DNA from: Euglena gracilis | Lineage: Eukaryota > Euglenida > Euglenophyceae > Euglenales | Assembly (NCBI GenBank): GCA_039621445.1 | Contig: CP154954.1 | Coordinates: 28,175,037-28,239,036 of the forward strand | DNA: 64,000 nucleotides | Reading direction: 5' to 3' | Part shown: positions 10,101 through 19,872 of the stretch, piece by piece | How positions within the stretch are numbered: the stretch's first letter is position 1 | Layout: each line of letters opens with the position of its first letter | Program-made: the position numbers and the translations under genes | Notes under the pieces: generated by a model | The model's database searches: none | What the model was told of the DNA's origin: nothing | The model's input: only the letters and a program-made list of their open reading frames with translations

Positions 10101-12000
10101 GGTGCGCTTTTTTGGCATTTTCGCGATTTTTGGCAAAAAGTGGGTGGGGGTCTTTTAAAAAAAAACCCTGACTGGCGTCTCCCGGCCCGCATCAGCTCAG
10201 CTCTGCTTGCCGCCGCCCCGCCTCATGTGCCGTGTGACGTAACGCCGTGCTTCGGCCGCCTGGGGCAGATCATCTGGCCGGTGCGGCTGCCGCTGTGCCC
10301 CGGCCCAACGCGCGCCGATGCTGCAGGTGGCAGTGCCAATGTGCGACAGGGACTGTGCCGAGGGCCCTGGTGTTCATTTATACTCAAGGAAATGAGGAAA
10401 ATTTGTTTAGCATTTTTTTTCGCTTTTGGCAGGGGATGCGTGTTTTTGAAGGCGTACGTTTAGTCAGGAATGATTTTGGAACCACTCATGACGTCACGTT
10501 TTTTTTTGTCCAAAGAATATACAACAAAATTATTGCTTTTTTGGAGACTGAAACTGGCAGGATTCCCACCATTTTTTTTTACCGTGACCAGACGAGGGTT
10601 CAAAATAACTGAGAAGTTGAAAACATGATTTTGTTTCGTTTTGTGGATGTTTGGTGGATGGGTAATGTTCGCCAGGAAAGCATTTTCCTCACTGCAAACA
10701 ATGCCGAGGTCGCAAAATTAACCATTTTTATCTGGTTGGTTTGCCCTCAAATGAAGGAATGCCCTCGGGATGAGATTTTTTGTGGTTTGCCTCCACCCCA
10801 CGGAAGAGCATCGGAGGCACACCGCCTGCCCCAAGCGTCCGACGGGGACACGGGGCCACCGCTTCCAGCCGAAGGGGCTGCCCCCCAACCATACCATTGC
10901 TGAAGGGGTTTCTCCCCCTCACCCCTGGGGGGTGACGGCTGGCTTTTTTGAGAGTGATTGACCGGCCTTAGATCAGGAATGGGCATGACTGAAAGCGGTC
11001 ACCTGCCCCCCAAGAATTTTGGCCAAACTCATTGATTTTGCGCATTTTGAAGAGTGGCCACAGTGACCGGGATGGGAAGTGGATGACTGGTTGTTGAAAG
11101 TGGCTGATTGCTTTTTCGAAATGCGGAAAGTCCCCCCCCCAGGGTACGATAGCAATGGCATCCTCCGACCCCCAACGACCTCCGGCCTGGGACATGGCCC
11201 CCTGCATGGACCTTTGCCACCCCTCGCTGTGGGCGGAACACCGTTGAAATCAGAGCCGGTGCAAGTCCCTGGGGCGGGCGCGGTGAGGGGCTTCACCCCG
11301 ACGCATGGTGTTGATGGATGACCTGGACAACATGGATTGGGCTCAGGCTCGCTGCTTCTTCTCAAAAGGGTTCCCCCCCCATGTCAACACATGCAGCACA
11401 AAGTGATCTTTCAGCTGTTGTTGTGGGGTTGGCCCCCAGGAATCTCGTCAATTCTGTTCCAAAGAGCCAAAGAGGTCCAGGCAGGCTGGATTTTTCAGTC
11501 AAAGCTAGCCAAAAAGTAGTAATTTATTTGGCAAGACCTGGCCAATAAATCCCGTGTCTCCTCTAAAGATCACTCCTCAACGCCATAACAAGACACCAGA
11601 AAAATGTTTTCAAAAACTTCAAAGGATTTTTTTAAAGGTTCTTTAGACCCGTCGACCTTGGTCTTCCAAGGTCGACGGGTCCGAAATCAGAAGTCGAAAA
11701 ATTGTTTTCTTCGATCATGGATGCCGCTCTTCCAGAAAAAAATTCCTGGATTTGGCTTGTTTTGGCCAGATTTTGCAATTTCAGTTGTGCTCGGTCAGAA
11801 GAAATATTTTGCCAGAATGATGTTTTTTTGGCTTTTTGAAGGTATTTTTAGGACGGCAGCATTTGCAGGGAGGTTTCGAGGTCCTGAAGCCGCCTTTAGA
11901 GAATGCAAGGCACCTTAGGTGCCAAAGGAATTTCTTTACCTGAAAAATTAGTGCCCTGAAAAAAAATTGGAAGAGGTGGGCCCACAACCAAGGCAGGAAT
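1086..12000 (+). CDS. Enhancer of polycomb-like protein, copy 1 (multi-exon, C-terminus frameshifted)
   Basis: Seen: a series of + strand exon candidates that together read like the EPL-A domain. Approximate positions: 1086-1196 (start); 3208-3425 (RIPTPKFSVVEVP); 3679-3756 (YIRYLEDDNNEEVNYDVD); 4199-4288 (DRRWLNIYNENVPKAN); 5936-6120 (EMLEAAFDRLEK); 6337-6490 (MYFWWRKR, PFGKPLLPRFEV); ~7640-7747 (DDAYVLF); 9349-9479 (LIKRREQIKKEYFRVQF); 11143 onward (acidic MDDLDNMDW tail). Known: EPL proteins have YIRY-E-YD-D, WL-N, a DRLEK helix, a Y-W-KR...GKPLL-R block and an RRE-K block, in this order. They scaffold the NuA4/TIP60 histone acetyltransferase. Inferred: this is one gene. The splice join 6120/6337 is phase-consistent (intron 216 nt). 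Several exon ends are uncertain. One extra G near 11307 shifts the C-terminal exon out of frame relative to copy 2. The 3' limit is not known. Confidence 0.6.
3208..3425 (+). CDS. EPL-like N-terminal exon (copy 1)
   Basis: The acceptor TTTTGCAG ends at 3207 after a long pyrimidine tract. The frame reading ...AVAASPLKRIPTPKFSVVEVP is supported by two synonymous alanine codon changes in copy 2 (23874-24091). The first 65 bases are also open in another frame (VSMRIAADALVPIQLPAP, then GTGAGC), so the 5' part could be read differently. The 3' boundary is uncertain. Confidence 0.45.
3679..3756 (+). CDS. EPL-A exon, YIRYLE / YDVD motif (copy 1)
   Basis: The acceptor CCAACAG ends at 3678. The exon reads PSTYIRYLEDDNNEE then VNYDVDALTQT, the opening of the EPL-A domain. 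A 10-base TCACCTGAAT present after the exon in copy 2 (24422 region) is missing in copy 1, so the two copies differ just where the donor should lie. Confidence 0.55.
4817..5258. mobile_element. C/G-run MITE, TSD GTTCCGAT
   Basis: Flanked by GTTCCGAT at 4809-4816 and 5259-5266. Ends CAGGCATTTGCTTAAGG and CCTTTAACAAAAGACTG. The interior has two GGCGC-NNN-GCGCC hairpins (near 4961 and 5088), repeated CTAGC motifs and long C/G palindromes. The same family is at 43531-43970 and, diverged, at 12436-12650. Confidence 0.9.
6337..6490 (+). CDS. EPL-like exon, WW-KR and GKPLLPR block (copy 1)
   Basis: The intron 6121-6336 begins GTGAAG and ends TTGCACAG. Joining 6120 (phase 2) to 6337 keeps the frame. 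The exon reads LSDMYFWWRKRLYCRVKR then VYPFGKPLLPRFEV, resembling the Y-W-KR...GKPLLRR block of EPL proteins. A GTGAGT donor lies beyond an in-frame TGA, so the true donor may be earlier (GTGCGC near 6452). The copy 2 exon starts at 27022. Confidence 0.55.
7822..8823. mobile_element. composite C/G-run MITE with nested insertion
   Basis: Outer ends CAGGCTGTATTTTAG and TAAAAAAAACAGCCTG match the short family at 43251. Flanks are GTTCAGAA (7814-7821) and GTTCGGAA (8824-8831), one mismatch. A complete second element (8112-8569) lies inside, with further unmatched sequence around it. Copy 2 counterpart is 28507-29512. Confidence 0.7.
8112..8569. mobile_element. C/G-run MITE nested in 7822-8823
   Basis: Ends CATACATCTCTTTAAGG and CCTTAGAGAGATGCATG. 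Flanks TTCCCTAC (8104-8111) and GTCCCTAC (8570-8577). Interior has a CGGCGC-TTT-GCGCCG hairpin and repeated GGCTGGCTAG. Copy 2 counterpart is 28798-29257. Confidence 0.8.
9349..9479 (+). CDS. EPL-like exon, RRE-K helix (copy 1)
   Basis: The acceptor CCCTTCAG ends at 9348. The exon reads LEVEVLNVLRLIKRRE then QIKKEYFRVQFRIWDLLK, matching the charged helix (L-x-x-V-K-R-R-E-x-L-K-R-E) of EPL proteins. The end is either at a GTGACG donor (9480) or a GTGTTT donor (9494). The copy 2 exon is 30031-30161. Confidence 0.5.
9885..9981 (+). CDS. unassigned exon candidate (copy 1)
   Basis: After a TGGCAG acceptor the frame reads IKDVAQLLERCRMYEYPLHR and then LKIRLRPSPAMQG before a stop. Composition is coding-like and identical in copy 2 (~30567-30663). 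I do not recognise the sequence. It could be a late EPL exon or belong to a small separate gene. Confidence 0.3.
10013..10170. mobile_element. short MITE, probable
   Basis: Ends CAGGAGTTTTTTTTTAAG and CTTTTAAAAAAAAACCCTG. Flanks ACTGGCAC and ACTGGCGT share 6 of 8 bases, so the insertion is older or the boundary less sure. Copy 2 counterpart is 30693-30852. Confidence 0.6.
11646..11681. other. perfect 16-bp hairpin
   Basis: GACCCGTCGACCTTGG, a TCTT loop, then the exact complement. Copy 2 has the same at 32321-32356. It lies between the EPL-like and MISATO-like genes. Function unknown. Confidence 0.8.
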
Positions 12001-12077
12001 AACGCTGAATAAATTTGACCCCACCCCAACCTGCTGTTTTTTTCCTGTATTTTGCAATTGCAAAAAGGGCTACAAAA

Positions 12078-12263
12078 ATGGAACCTCCCTGGGTGATTGA
12101 AAAACCCTCTGCTCACCAGTGGGATTTCTTGACCTTGGTGACGCAAAGCCCTGCTGCAAATTGGGTTTCGGACACTGATTCTCCACCGCGGAAACGTTCA
12201 TACACCCTGAGTCAGGGTAAAGAGTGGTTCGAGCAATTGGAAGTGCCACCATTTGCTGCGTGA
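12078..12263 (+). CDS. short ORF, unknown (copy 1)
   Basis: An ORF of 61 codons beginning MEPPWVIEKPSAHQWDF and ending VPPFAA, lying between the EPL-like and MISATO-like genes. It is identical in copy 2 (32754-32939). It follows a pyrimidine-rich stretch and a poor acceptor. No family is recognised. It may be a terminal exon or non-coding. Confidence 0.25.
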   Translation: MEPPWVIEKPSAHQWDFLTLVTQSPAANWVSDTDSPPRKRSYTLSQGKEWFEQLEVPPFAA

Positions 12264-12435
12264 TGGTTGCACTCCGGTTTGATTCTGAAGGACGATGCAT
12301 GATGTTATATCGCCAGTTGGCACCGTGCTCTCCAACTCGAGTTCTGAAATGTGCCAGTCTCTGCCTGCGCCAATATTGTTCCACATGGCTGCCATACAAT
12401 ATGTTGCACAATACGTACTTGTTGCATATTGTTCC

Positions 12436-12650
12436 TCGGGGGGGGGGTCTGCAAGCAGGGCTAGCCAGTGGAAAAATTTTTTCTGTGACTGGCGCAAAGC
12501 GCCAAAAACTTTTTCAGGCCTCCAAAACTGGTTCAAGTTTTCTCCATTTGGGATTTTTTTTGGAACAAAATCAGCCAAAAAAAATTCATGAAAAACCCTC
12601 ATTTCCACCTTGGCGCACAGCACCGGAGGAATTTTCCAGTCGGGTCCCCT
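12436..12650. mobile_element. diverged relic of the 4817-5258 MITE family
   Basis: Shares GGTCTGCAAGCAGGGCTAGC, TGGCGCAAAGCGCCA and GGAACAAAATCAGCCAAAA in the same order as 4817-5258, but lacks clear ends. Copy 2 counterpart is ~33112-33326. Confidence 0.6.
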
Positions 12651-13739
12651 GGACCTCACTGCTCAATGAACCCCCCTTGCCCAATGAACAGGGGGTGTAC
12701 AAAATCGTGCCCCCGGAATTCCAGTAACAAGATTTTTGAGAAACAACTCATTCAAATGAAAAAAGTGTCCGGGAAGATGACTTTAAAAGTGATGGGTATT
12801 CCCCCCCCCCAAGCCCAATGAGCACGAAGGGGTTGAAGGGGGTGTTCATTGGGTATGGGACATTCTCTGTGTCGATGGGTCTTTGGTGACAATCTAGACA
12901 TTTGGTGGTGTATGCCAAATGGTCTTTTTGAGGGTTTTCCTCGGTTTTTGGTGTTGCCAAATGCATTTCTTTGGAAGCCTGTTTTGTGGTTCTCTTATCC
13001 CTTCACCATCGCCTTGGGCCCAGGCCAGATTGGAAGGGCGAAAATTAAAAATTCAAAAACGCATTGTTTGTCATGTTTTTTGGTGGTTTGGTGATTGGCC
13101 CAGGCATGCCAGAAGAAAATGGTTTTGATTCCCACCGTCATGTTTTTTTTTTGCCAAAACATGGCACTTTCTTCAGCCATTTTTTCTGTGTATTTTGCAT
13201 TAAATGGACCAGGCTTGTGCTCAGTCAGGTGCCTGCCCCACGGGGGGGGGGTGCTAGGGGCAGGCACCCTATAGGACCCATCCGAACCCCCTCCCCAGGG
13301 GGGGTACGGTTTTCAGGGGTGCCTGCCCATATCAGGCACCCCCCCCTCCAACCCTGGCGCCGGGGGCCCAGAAAAGGCCATTTTCAATGAAAATTTTCTG
13401 GCCCCCCCAAAAATGCACAAACAATTTCAAAAAAAATGAGCATTTTGGATCGACCGATTTCGACCCTATTTCCAGCCCTTTGCCCGTCCATGAAATCGAA
13501 AAATTTTCGCCCCCCCCCCCTGTTTCGAGGTAGAAGGGGAGGGTCCAACCCACCCCCCCCCTCCGTGTTGTCCATGTTGGGAGGGGGGGTCCAACCCCCC
13601 CCCCTCCTCAAGGCTTCCCATCCATCCCTGGGCACCCCATAGCACCCACCCACCCACCTCCCCCCCCGGTCGGTAAGCACAAGCATGGCCGGGACAGGGA
13701 TTTTTTTCCCGTCTCCCCTTCCCCCGCAGAGGATGCAGC

Positions 13740-16700
13740 ATGGCCGGCGAGGTGGTGAGCTGTTTCCTGGGGCCCCTCTCCACACTGGTGGCAGCCCACT
13801 TCTGGGACGCCACCACCCAGGCAGACATCGACAGCGATGTCTTGTACCAGGGACCGCCGGGCCGCCGCACCCCCCGCACCCTGCTGGTGGACTTCAAGGA
13901 GGCCGTAACCAGGGCTTCCTTTCATCGTGCCCCCCCCCCCCCTGGACTAAACAGAATCCTGTGGGGGGCTAGGGGCAGACACCCCATAGCACCAATCCGA
14001 CCGGGGGATGGGGTTCAGGGTTTGATATAAGGAAGGTGTACATGGTTTAGGTGGGGGGGTGTCCCCCCTCCCCCCCCCCCTCCTGGCCCGAGGGGGGGGG
14101 CCACCCCCCCCCCCCCCCACCTGCCAGGGGGTCCGGACCGACCCTTGGGGGGGGGGGGGGGTTCCCGGGACCCCCCCCAAAAGGGTCAATTTTTTCCTCT
14201 GGCGCTTTGCGCCGAAAATTTTTTGCATTTTTGGCAAATTTTTGCCCAAAAAGTGCCCAGAATGGCACTTTTGGTCGTTTTGGGTGGGCAAAAATTTTCG
14301 GTCACCCGGACCGCGCCACTGTTTAGGTGGGCTTTTCTCTCCCCCTCCCCCCCTCCTGGCCCGCCCACCTGTCCTTATATCAAACCCTGATGGGGTTTTT
14401 GGAGGTGCCTGCCCATCCCGCCGAACCGGCGCTGGGGGCCCGGAAAAGGCTATTTTCAATGAAAATTTTCTGGGTCCCCCCCCGGGGGGGTGCCTGCTAG
14501 GGGTAGGCACCCTCCCCCCCCGGTCAGTAAGCATAGGTGGGCTCCGTACTGCGCCGGCTGTTGGTGTCAATCTGCTCCCTCTGTCATGGCCAGGATTGCT
14601 CTGAGAAAGGATGCCCATTGCCATCTGTGGAGTATGAATGGCGGCTGGGCGAGCAACTGGAAGGACTGGATTTGAACTCCATGGCGCCCAAGTGGATACC
14701 TCCTGTCCCGATGGCACTGGATGAAGAAGGAGAGGGACCAGATGAGCCTGTTCGCTACCGAGAGTACAGCGATGACCCTGGGGTGTGCCCCCCCGAATGA
14801 CCAGACTGGCAGACTGATAGATTTCCCCATCAGACAATTGCTTAAGCACTGTCCCACCCCCCCCCCCCCCGGGGGGGGGGGGGGCTGGTTTTTTCAGAGT
14901 GACTGACTGGTTTTGGGCCTGGACCCCCTCCCTCCCCCCCCCCCTGGGGGGGGGTCGGCCAGGAGTGGGCAAAAAGTGGCTTGAGTGACCCGGCGCCGAA
15001 GGTGCCGGAAAAATTTTTTTGGCCTAAAATGGCCTAAAGTGACTGGAAAGTGGCCGTTTTTCTGAGTGGCCGACCCCCCCCTCGGGGGGGGGGGGGTAGT
15101 GACTGGCTGGTTTTTTGAAAATGAGTGACTGACTGGTTTTTAAAAAAGTGGAGTGACCCCCCCCCCCCGGGGGGGGCGGTAAGCAATTGTATGTTCCCCA
15201 TCCACTGAGCTTTTCCCTTGAGCTCCTCCCCTTGAGGACTGCCCTTAGGCCTGAGGGCCAACCATTGGGTTTTCGAAGTTGAACAGGGTCGAAAATTAAA
15301 GGTTGAAAATCGCATTTTTTTGACGTTTTGGTTGATGGATGATGACCCAAGGATGCCATTTTCTTCACCACGCCTTCCCGTACAGCCTCCCCCCCCCCCG
15401 CAGTATTTACTCAGACCTTTTTTTTTAACCAAAGCAATTCTTTTTTGTTCCTCACAGCAAGAGAGTCAGAAGAAGAGACGGGTGGATTCTGGCGAGCAGG
15501 AGGCCAATGTCGCCCAGGGGTTGAATGGCAATTATTCACACTGGATGTTCGCTCCCCTGTGCTTGTTTGCAGTTTTAACCTTGACACAGGGATTCTCTGA
15601 GTTGGGTTTGAAGCGGCAAAGCAATCCTGCACCAATCCAAAAGGCGGATATGGAGGTTTGCGTCACAGCCAACCTCTGGGTTTGATTTGTTTTTTCCTCT
15701 TCTTCCATCTGTGACAAATTTGTACAGGTTTGCCCAGCTTGAGATCAACCCCTGTTTTGCGATGCGGAGCAAGCAGACGGTTTGGAGGAGTTGCAACCGA
15801 AACGAGCTTCCAAGGCAGCGCCACTGGGCTGGCAACTAGTGCCTGGCATCATTCTGTATCTGGTGCTTTGCAAACTTGTGGGGTATCTTTGATTTTGCCG
15901 GTGGTTGACCACTGTTTTAACCATAGATCCATTTAACACCGGTGTGACCCCCCCCCCCGGGGGGTTTCGAGAGTGGGTGGGTGGGTTGGGGCCACACCAT
16001 GGCTCAAGGTGTGTCCGATCCCGTGTAGCCACCCGGCGCCAAAGGCACTAGAAATTTTTTCGGATTTTGAATAATTCTTTTAATTTTTGCCATTTTTGGC
16101 GAGCCACCCCCCCCCCCCCCCCAGGCACGAGGCGGAAGTTGAGGGGCACCTCAGTGGAGACACCCTCTTGACCCAACCCCCCCGGGGCAGCCCACCCTGG
16201 GTCACCAATTATTTTAAAAAACATAAAATTTTGGAAAACAACATTGTAACACAAATAATTAATAACACAATCACAGACCAATCCTCGCATAACCCTCTGG
16301 GACATTTTGATGAGTATATTTAAATCAAAATGGGCACCATGAGGGAGTTTGAAGAATCGTATGGTCTTGAAACTGCATCAAAAACCCACATTTGGAACCC
16401 TTTATGGCATTTGCTTTTTGCCAGATTTTTTCAGCACGCAGGGAGAGCAAGGGGAGCCTGGGATCGACAGCTTCCGCACCGGGTGCTTTCTTTAAAGACT
16501 CCTCCAGAGGACGGTTGGTTATTTGGCCGGGCACTCAGAGCAGTATATTGTGCCGGAGCTTCACCCTGACAGCCTGCAGCTGGTTTCCGAAGGAGCAGCC
16601 CGCCACTCCACAGGTTCACCCCCCCTGGAAACTGTCCTATTTGTCCCTTTTGCACCTGCTGGGGGGACCAGGCCGTCGCAAAACATTTTTTCCAGGAGAG

Positions 16701-19568
16701 GGAAGGAGACAGAGCAGCTTTTTTGCAGCGCCCCAAACCCGACCTCCCCGACCCCCCCCCCCCGCCTTGTCCAACGACCACCCCTCGGTCAGTAGCAATC
16801 TTTTTCCAGGTGATCTTTTTTTTCCAGATTTGCGTTTTGACCCCGGTCTTGTCAAACGACCACCCCCTGGTCAGTGGCGATATTTGGCCAAATAGCGCCC
16901 CCCCCCCCCCCCGGACAGCAACGATATTTAGCGGTATAAGGGGAGGGAGGTAATTTGGGAAGGGGGCTGTGAACCACCCCCAAAACCACCATTTTTTTGG
17001 TGGGACCCAGGTTTCTTGTACAGTTGTACAGGGTCCCTGTATTTTTTCCCCTAAAGGGATTGGCATCGAAGACCGTCATCAACCAAAGGGCCGATTGAAT
17101 AAAAGGCCAGTCCAATCCCAGAGGGCTCAAAGGTCGAAACGCAAGTGCAGTACTCTGGGGGTTTTGTGTCATGGAAACACATGAGGGGGGAAATTCGGCA
17201 TTTCTTGGAGAAGACAAGATGATCCCCCTAAAGCATCTCTTATCCACCCCAAGTGGGGGTTCTTGGGTGGAGTGAAGATTCAGCAATTGTGCAGCCACCG
17301 TACACTCCAAAGAGGAAGTTGTGTCCCCCCCCCCCTGCAGGTCTGGGGCTGTACAACATGTTCCCGATGGGTGCGGATGCGCAAACCTTTGCCATCGATA
17401 CTTTTGCGGAGCCCATCCGCCGCTTTGTGGAAGGCTGCGATGCCTTGCAGGGCTACCACATGACCTGCGATGCGCTGGGTGCGTTCGGGGGCCTGACGCA
17501 CCGGTTGGTGGAGACCCAGCAGGCTTTCCGCTGCAGTCACCCAATTCCACCACTGGGTGCAACATGTGCTGCCATTTGGAGTTTGTATTGCGCCCTCATT
17601 GGTTTGTCAACCCACCCCTCCCAGTCGCCAACTACGCCTGCCAGCCACGGTGCCAATTTATCTCTCGTCCAGGCTCTGATCATCCAAGGGCAGGCAGGCT
17701 TGGTTTGCAGGAAAGGCATGCTGACTGCACCATAAAGGACGACCTCGGCAACCGGCCAGTCTTCCTCCAGGCGGTGAATCAACCTGAACGTTCCCCGTCG
17801 GCCCATCAGACACTACACCACACTCTTCATCTGCTCAATTTTGGCTTCAGCACTGCCGATTTGGTGTGCTGTGCAAGTCCAAAAACGCTCTTCATGCATT
17901 CCTCTCCCCAGACGACTGAAAGAAAGGGGCTAAAGGGGAGCCGCAAGGCAGGGGGGGGGAACGCGGAGCGCATATTTTGCGCATATTCTACATATTCTAC
18001 ATATTTACCCCCCCCCTAGTCGTACGACCACCCCTCATTTATGACCACCCCCCGGTCACAGGTTGCAGGTCATGGGGGTGTTATGACCACCCACCCTCTC
18101 CCGGTCACAGGTTGCAGGTTGCGAAAAATATAACCCCCCAAAAAAGTCCCCCCCCTGGCCGGTTCGAGCAAAAATCCATGAAATGGACCCCCCCCAATGT
18201 GGCCCCCCGTGCCGGCGCGAAGCGCCGGATTTTTGAAAAATGGGACATTTTGGGGGGGGTAAATCTGCCATTTTGGGACAGTTTTCACACACTTCTACGA
18301 CCGCCCCCTCATCTATGACCACCCCCCGGTCACAGGTTGCAGGTTATGGGGGTGTTATGACCACCCCCCCCCCCCCGGTCACAGGTTGCAGGAACCCGGT
18401 CATACGACTAGGGGGGGGGTAGTGCATATTTCGTTTTTTGACCCCAAAAATCACATGTTTTGTGAATTTTTCGCATATTTTCCGAGGGTTTTCCCGCTGC
18501 ATATTTGCCCATTCCCGCATATTTTCGGCGGCTTTTTGGTCCATTTTTGACTTCTTTCCAACCATTTTAGGCCATTTGTTTTCCTTTTCGGCCCTTTTTT
18601 TGCCAGTTTTGGCCCATTTGCATTTTGGGCTACTCTGAGCCACATTGGGCCATTTTTGCGTCGTTTTGGACCAATGTTTGCTTTTTTTGGGCATTTTCTT
18701 TGGCGATTGTTGGCCGTTTCATTTTGGCAAATCAGCTGTTTCTTTTTTGGCATTTGGTAGGACTTTCTCAAGGTGCACCCTCTCTTCACAGAGTGCAGCC
18801 GGGGACGTATACGTTCCCCTCAACATTGCCGACTGGATGATTCCCACCGACCCAGCCCCTTTCCCGTTGCTGCTTTTCGACCTCAAGGCCGATGCCGTGG
18901 CCCAAACAGCAGTGTGCATGCACCCCTCAGTTGTTTTGGAAATTTTTGCTTTTGAAGATGCTGAAATGAATGAGGCCAGGGAAACAAACTTTCACAGTGC
19001 TTTATGACACCCCTGTAAAAGGGCTGGATGGCTGGACTCCCCAGACTTTTGCTTGAAGGGGGGGTTCACTGGATAGGGATTTCCACCGTTGGAAATGGGA
19101 TCCCCCCAACGGGAAGGTATTGTGGGGGAAGGCCGCGTGGGGAGGTGGTTTTCACGTGGGACCCCCCCCCCCCTCAGGTGATTGCTGCCGCCCTGGACAC
19201 GTACCTCCTCCCGACCCGTTCCGCCGGGGCCACCGCCTACCCGTTGGGCAATCTGTGCCGGGCGCTGCGGACCTACAACTCCATGCGGGTGTCCTCGATG
19301 TTCTGCGCGGTGCCCTTCCCGGCCAGGGCCTTGCTGCCACCTGCATTCTTGGGCCATCTGCACGCCCCGGCCCGCACGCACGGCCCTTGCGGTGGTCTTC
19401 CCCGACAACGCCTCCCTGGCGGCCGCCCTTCGGGCCACGCCGTTGTACAGCCCAGCGTTCCTCCCCCTGTCGCATGCGCTGGCGGCGGGCGGTGCCCCGC
19501 AGGCGGTGGGCCAGGCCATCGTGGTGCGTGGGCTGCAGCAGCTGCCATTGAACCCACCGGAGCCGAAG
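13740..19568 (+). CDS. MISATO/DML1-like protein, copy 1 (3' exons cut off by gap)
   Basis: Exons, with phases that agree at each join: 13740-13904 (MAGEVVSCFLGPLSTLVAAH, VLYQGPPGRRTPRTLLVDF); 14594-14782; 15458-15546; 15728-15779 (joined SHWMFAQLEINPCFAMR); 16442-16482 (GEQGEPGIDSFRTG); ~16573-16613; 17341-17507 (FVEGCDALQGYHMTCDALG); 17711-17863 (DDLGNRPVFLQAV); 18792-18911 (VYVPLNIADWM); 19178-19568 (VIAAALDTYLLPTR). Known: the MISATO/DML1 family has tubulin-like segments and acts in mitochondrial distribution and spindle organisation. The order L-HFW, W-D-F-H-P, EE-D-LQG-D--GF-G, PLS--PFP and A-ALDT matches. The last exon contains a +1 frameshift. The C-terminal exons lie past the N gap, so this copy is incomplete as assembled. 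Confidence 0.7.
14016..14389. mobile_element. C/G-run MITE, 18-bp perfect TIR, TSD ATGGGGTT
   Basis: CAGGGTTTGATATAAGGA at the left end and its exact complement at the right end, flanked by ATGGGGTT at 14008-14015 and 14390-14397. The interior has C/G-run palindromes and a GGCGC-TTT-GCGCC hairpin. It lies in MISATO intron 1. Confidence 0.9.
14831..15193. mobile_element. C/G-run MITE, TSD TTCCCCAT
   Basis: Flanked by TTCCCCAT at 14823-14830 and 15194-15201. Ends CAGACAATTGCTTAAG and GTAAGCAATTGTATG. Interior repeats GTGACTGACTGGTTTTT and GGCCTAAAATGGCC. It lies between MISATO exons 2 and 3. Same family as 57214-57525. Copy 2 counterpart is 35500-35864. Confidence 0.88.
18006..18421. repeat. 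C-run inverted-repeat element with four internal direct repeats
   Basis: Starts with a C-run followed by TAGTCGTACGACC and ends with GGTCATACGACTA plus a G-run, i.e. inverted terminal repeats. GGTCACAGGTTGCAGG occurs four times inside, and a GGCGCGAAGCGCC hairpin is central. Copy 2 counterpart is ~38688-39086. A target duplication is not clear (CATATTTA versus CATATTTC). Confidence 0.6.
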
Positions 19569-19754
19569 GTGTGCACCACTGATTTTCAGGGTATCAGCAG
19601 GTAGGTCCGAAAGTGCCACCGCCACAATGTATGAGGACAAATATCTGACAGTTTGGCCCACAGCTCCATAAAGAGATTCACAGCCTCGATTGGATGACCC
19701 CGGCCGTTTCTAGACAAAAAATACCCCCCCCCTTCCCCCCGCCCCGAGTCCCAG

Positions 19755-19872
19755 GGAATTGGATTGTTTATGTGATGATTCCCTCACTGCACACCACTCT
19801 GAGCCCCCGCACTGGAATTGGATTGTTTATGTGATGATTCCCTCACTGCACACCACTCTGAGCCCCCACACT
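19755..19872. repeat. 59-bp direct tandem duplication
   Basis: GGAATTGGATTGTTTATGTG and the following 39 bases occur twice in tandem (period 59). Same in copy 2 near 40417-40535. A diverged relative lies near 44160. Confidence 0.85.
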
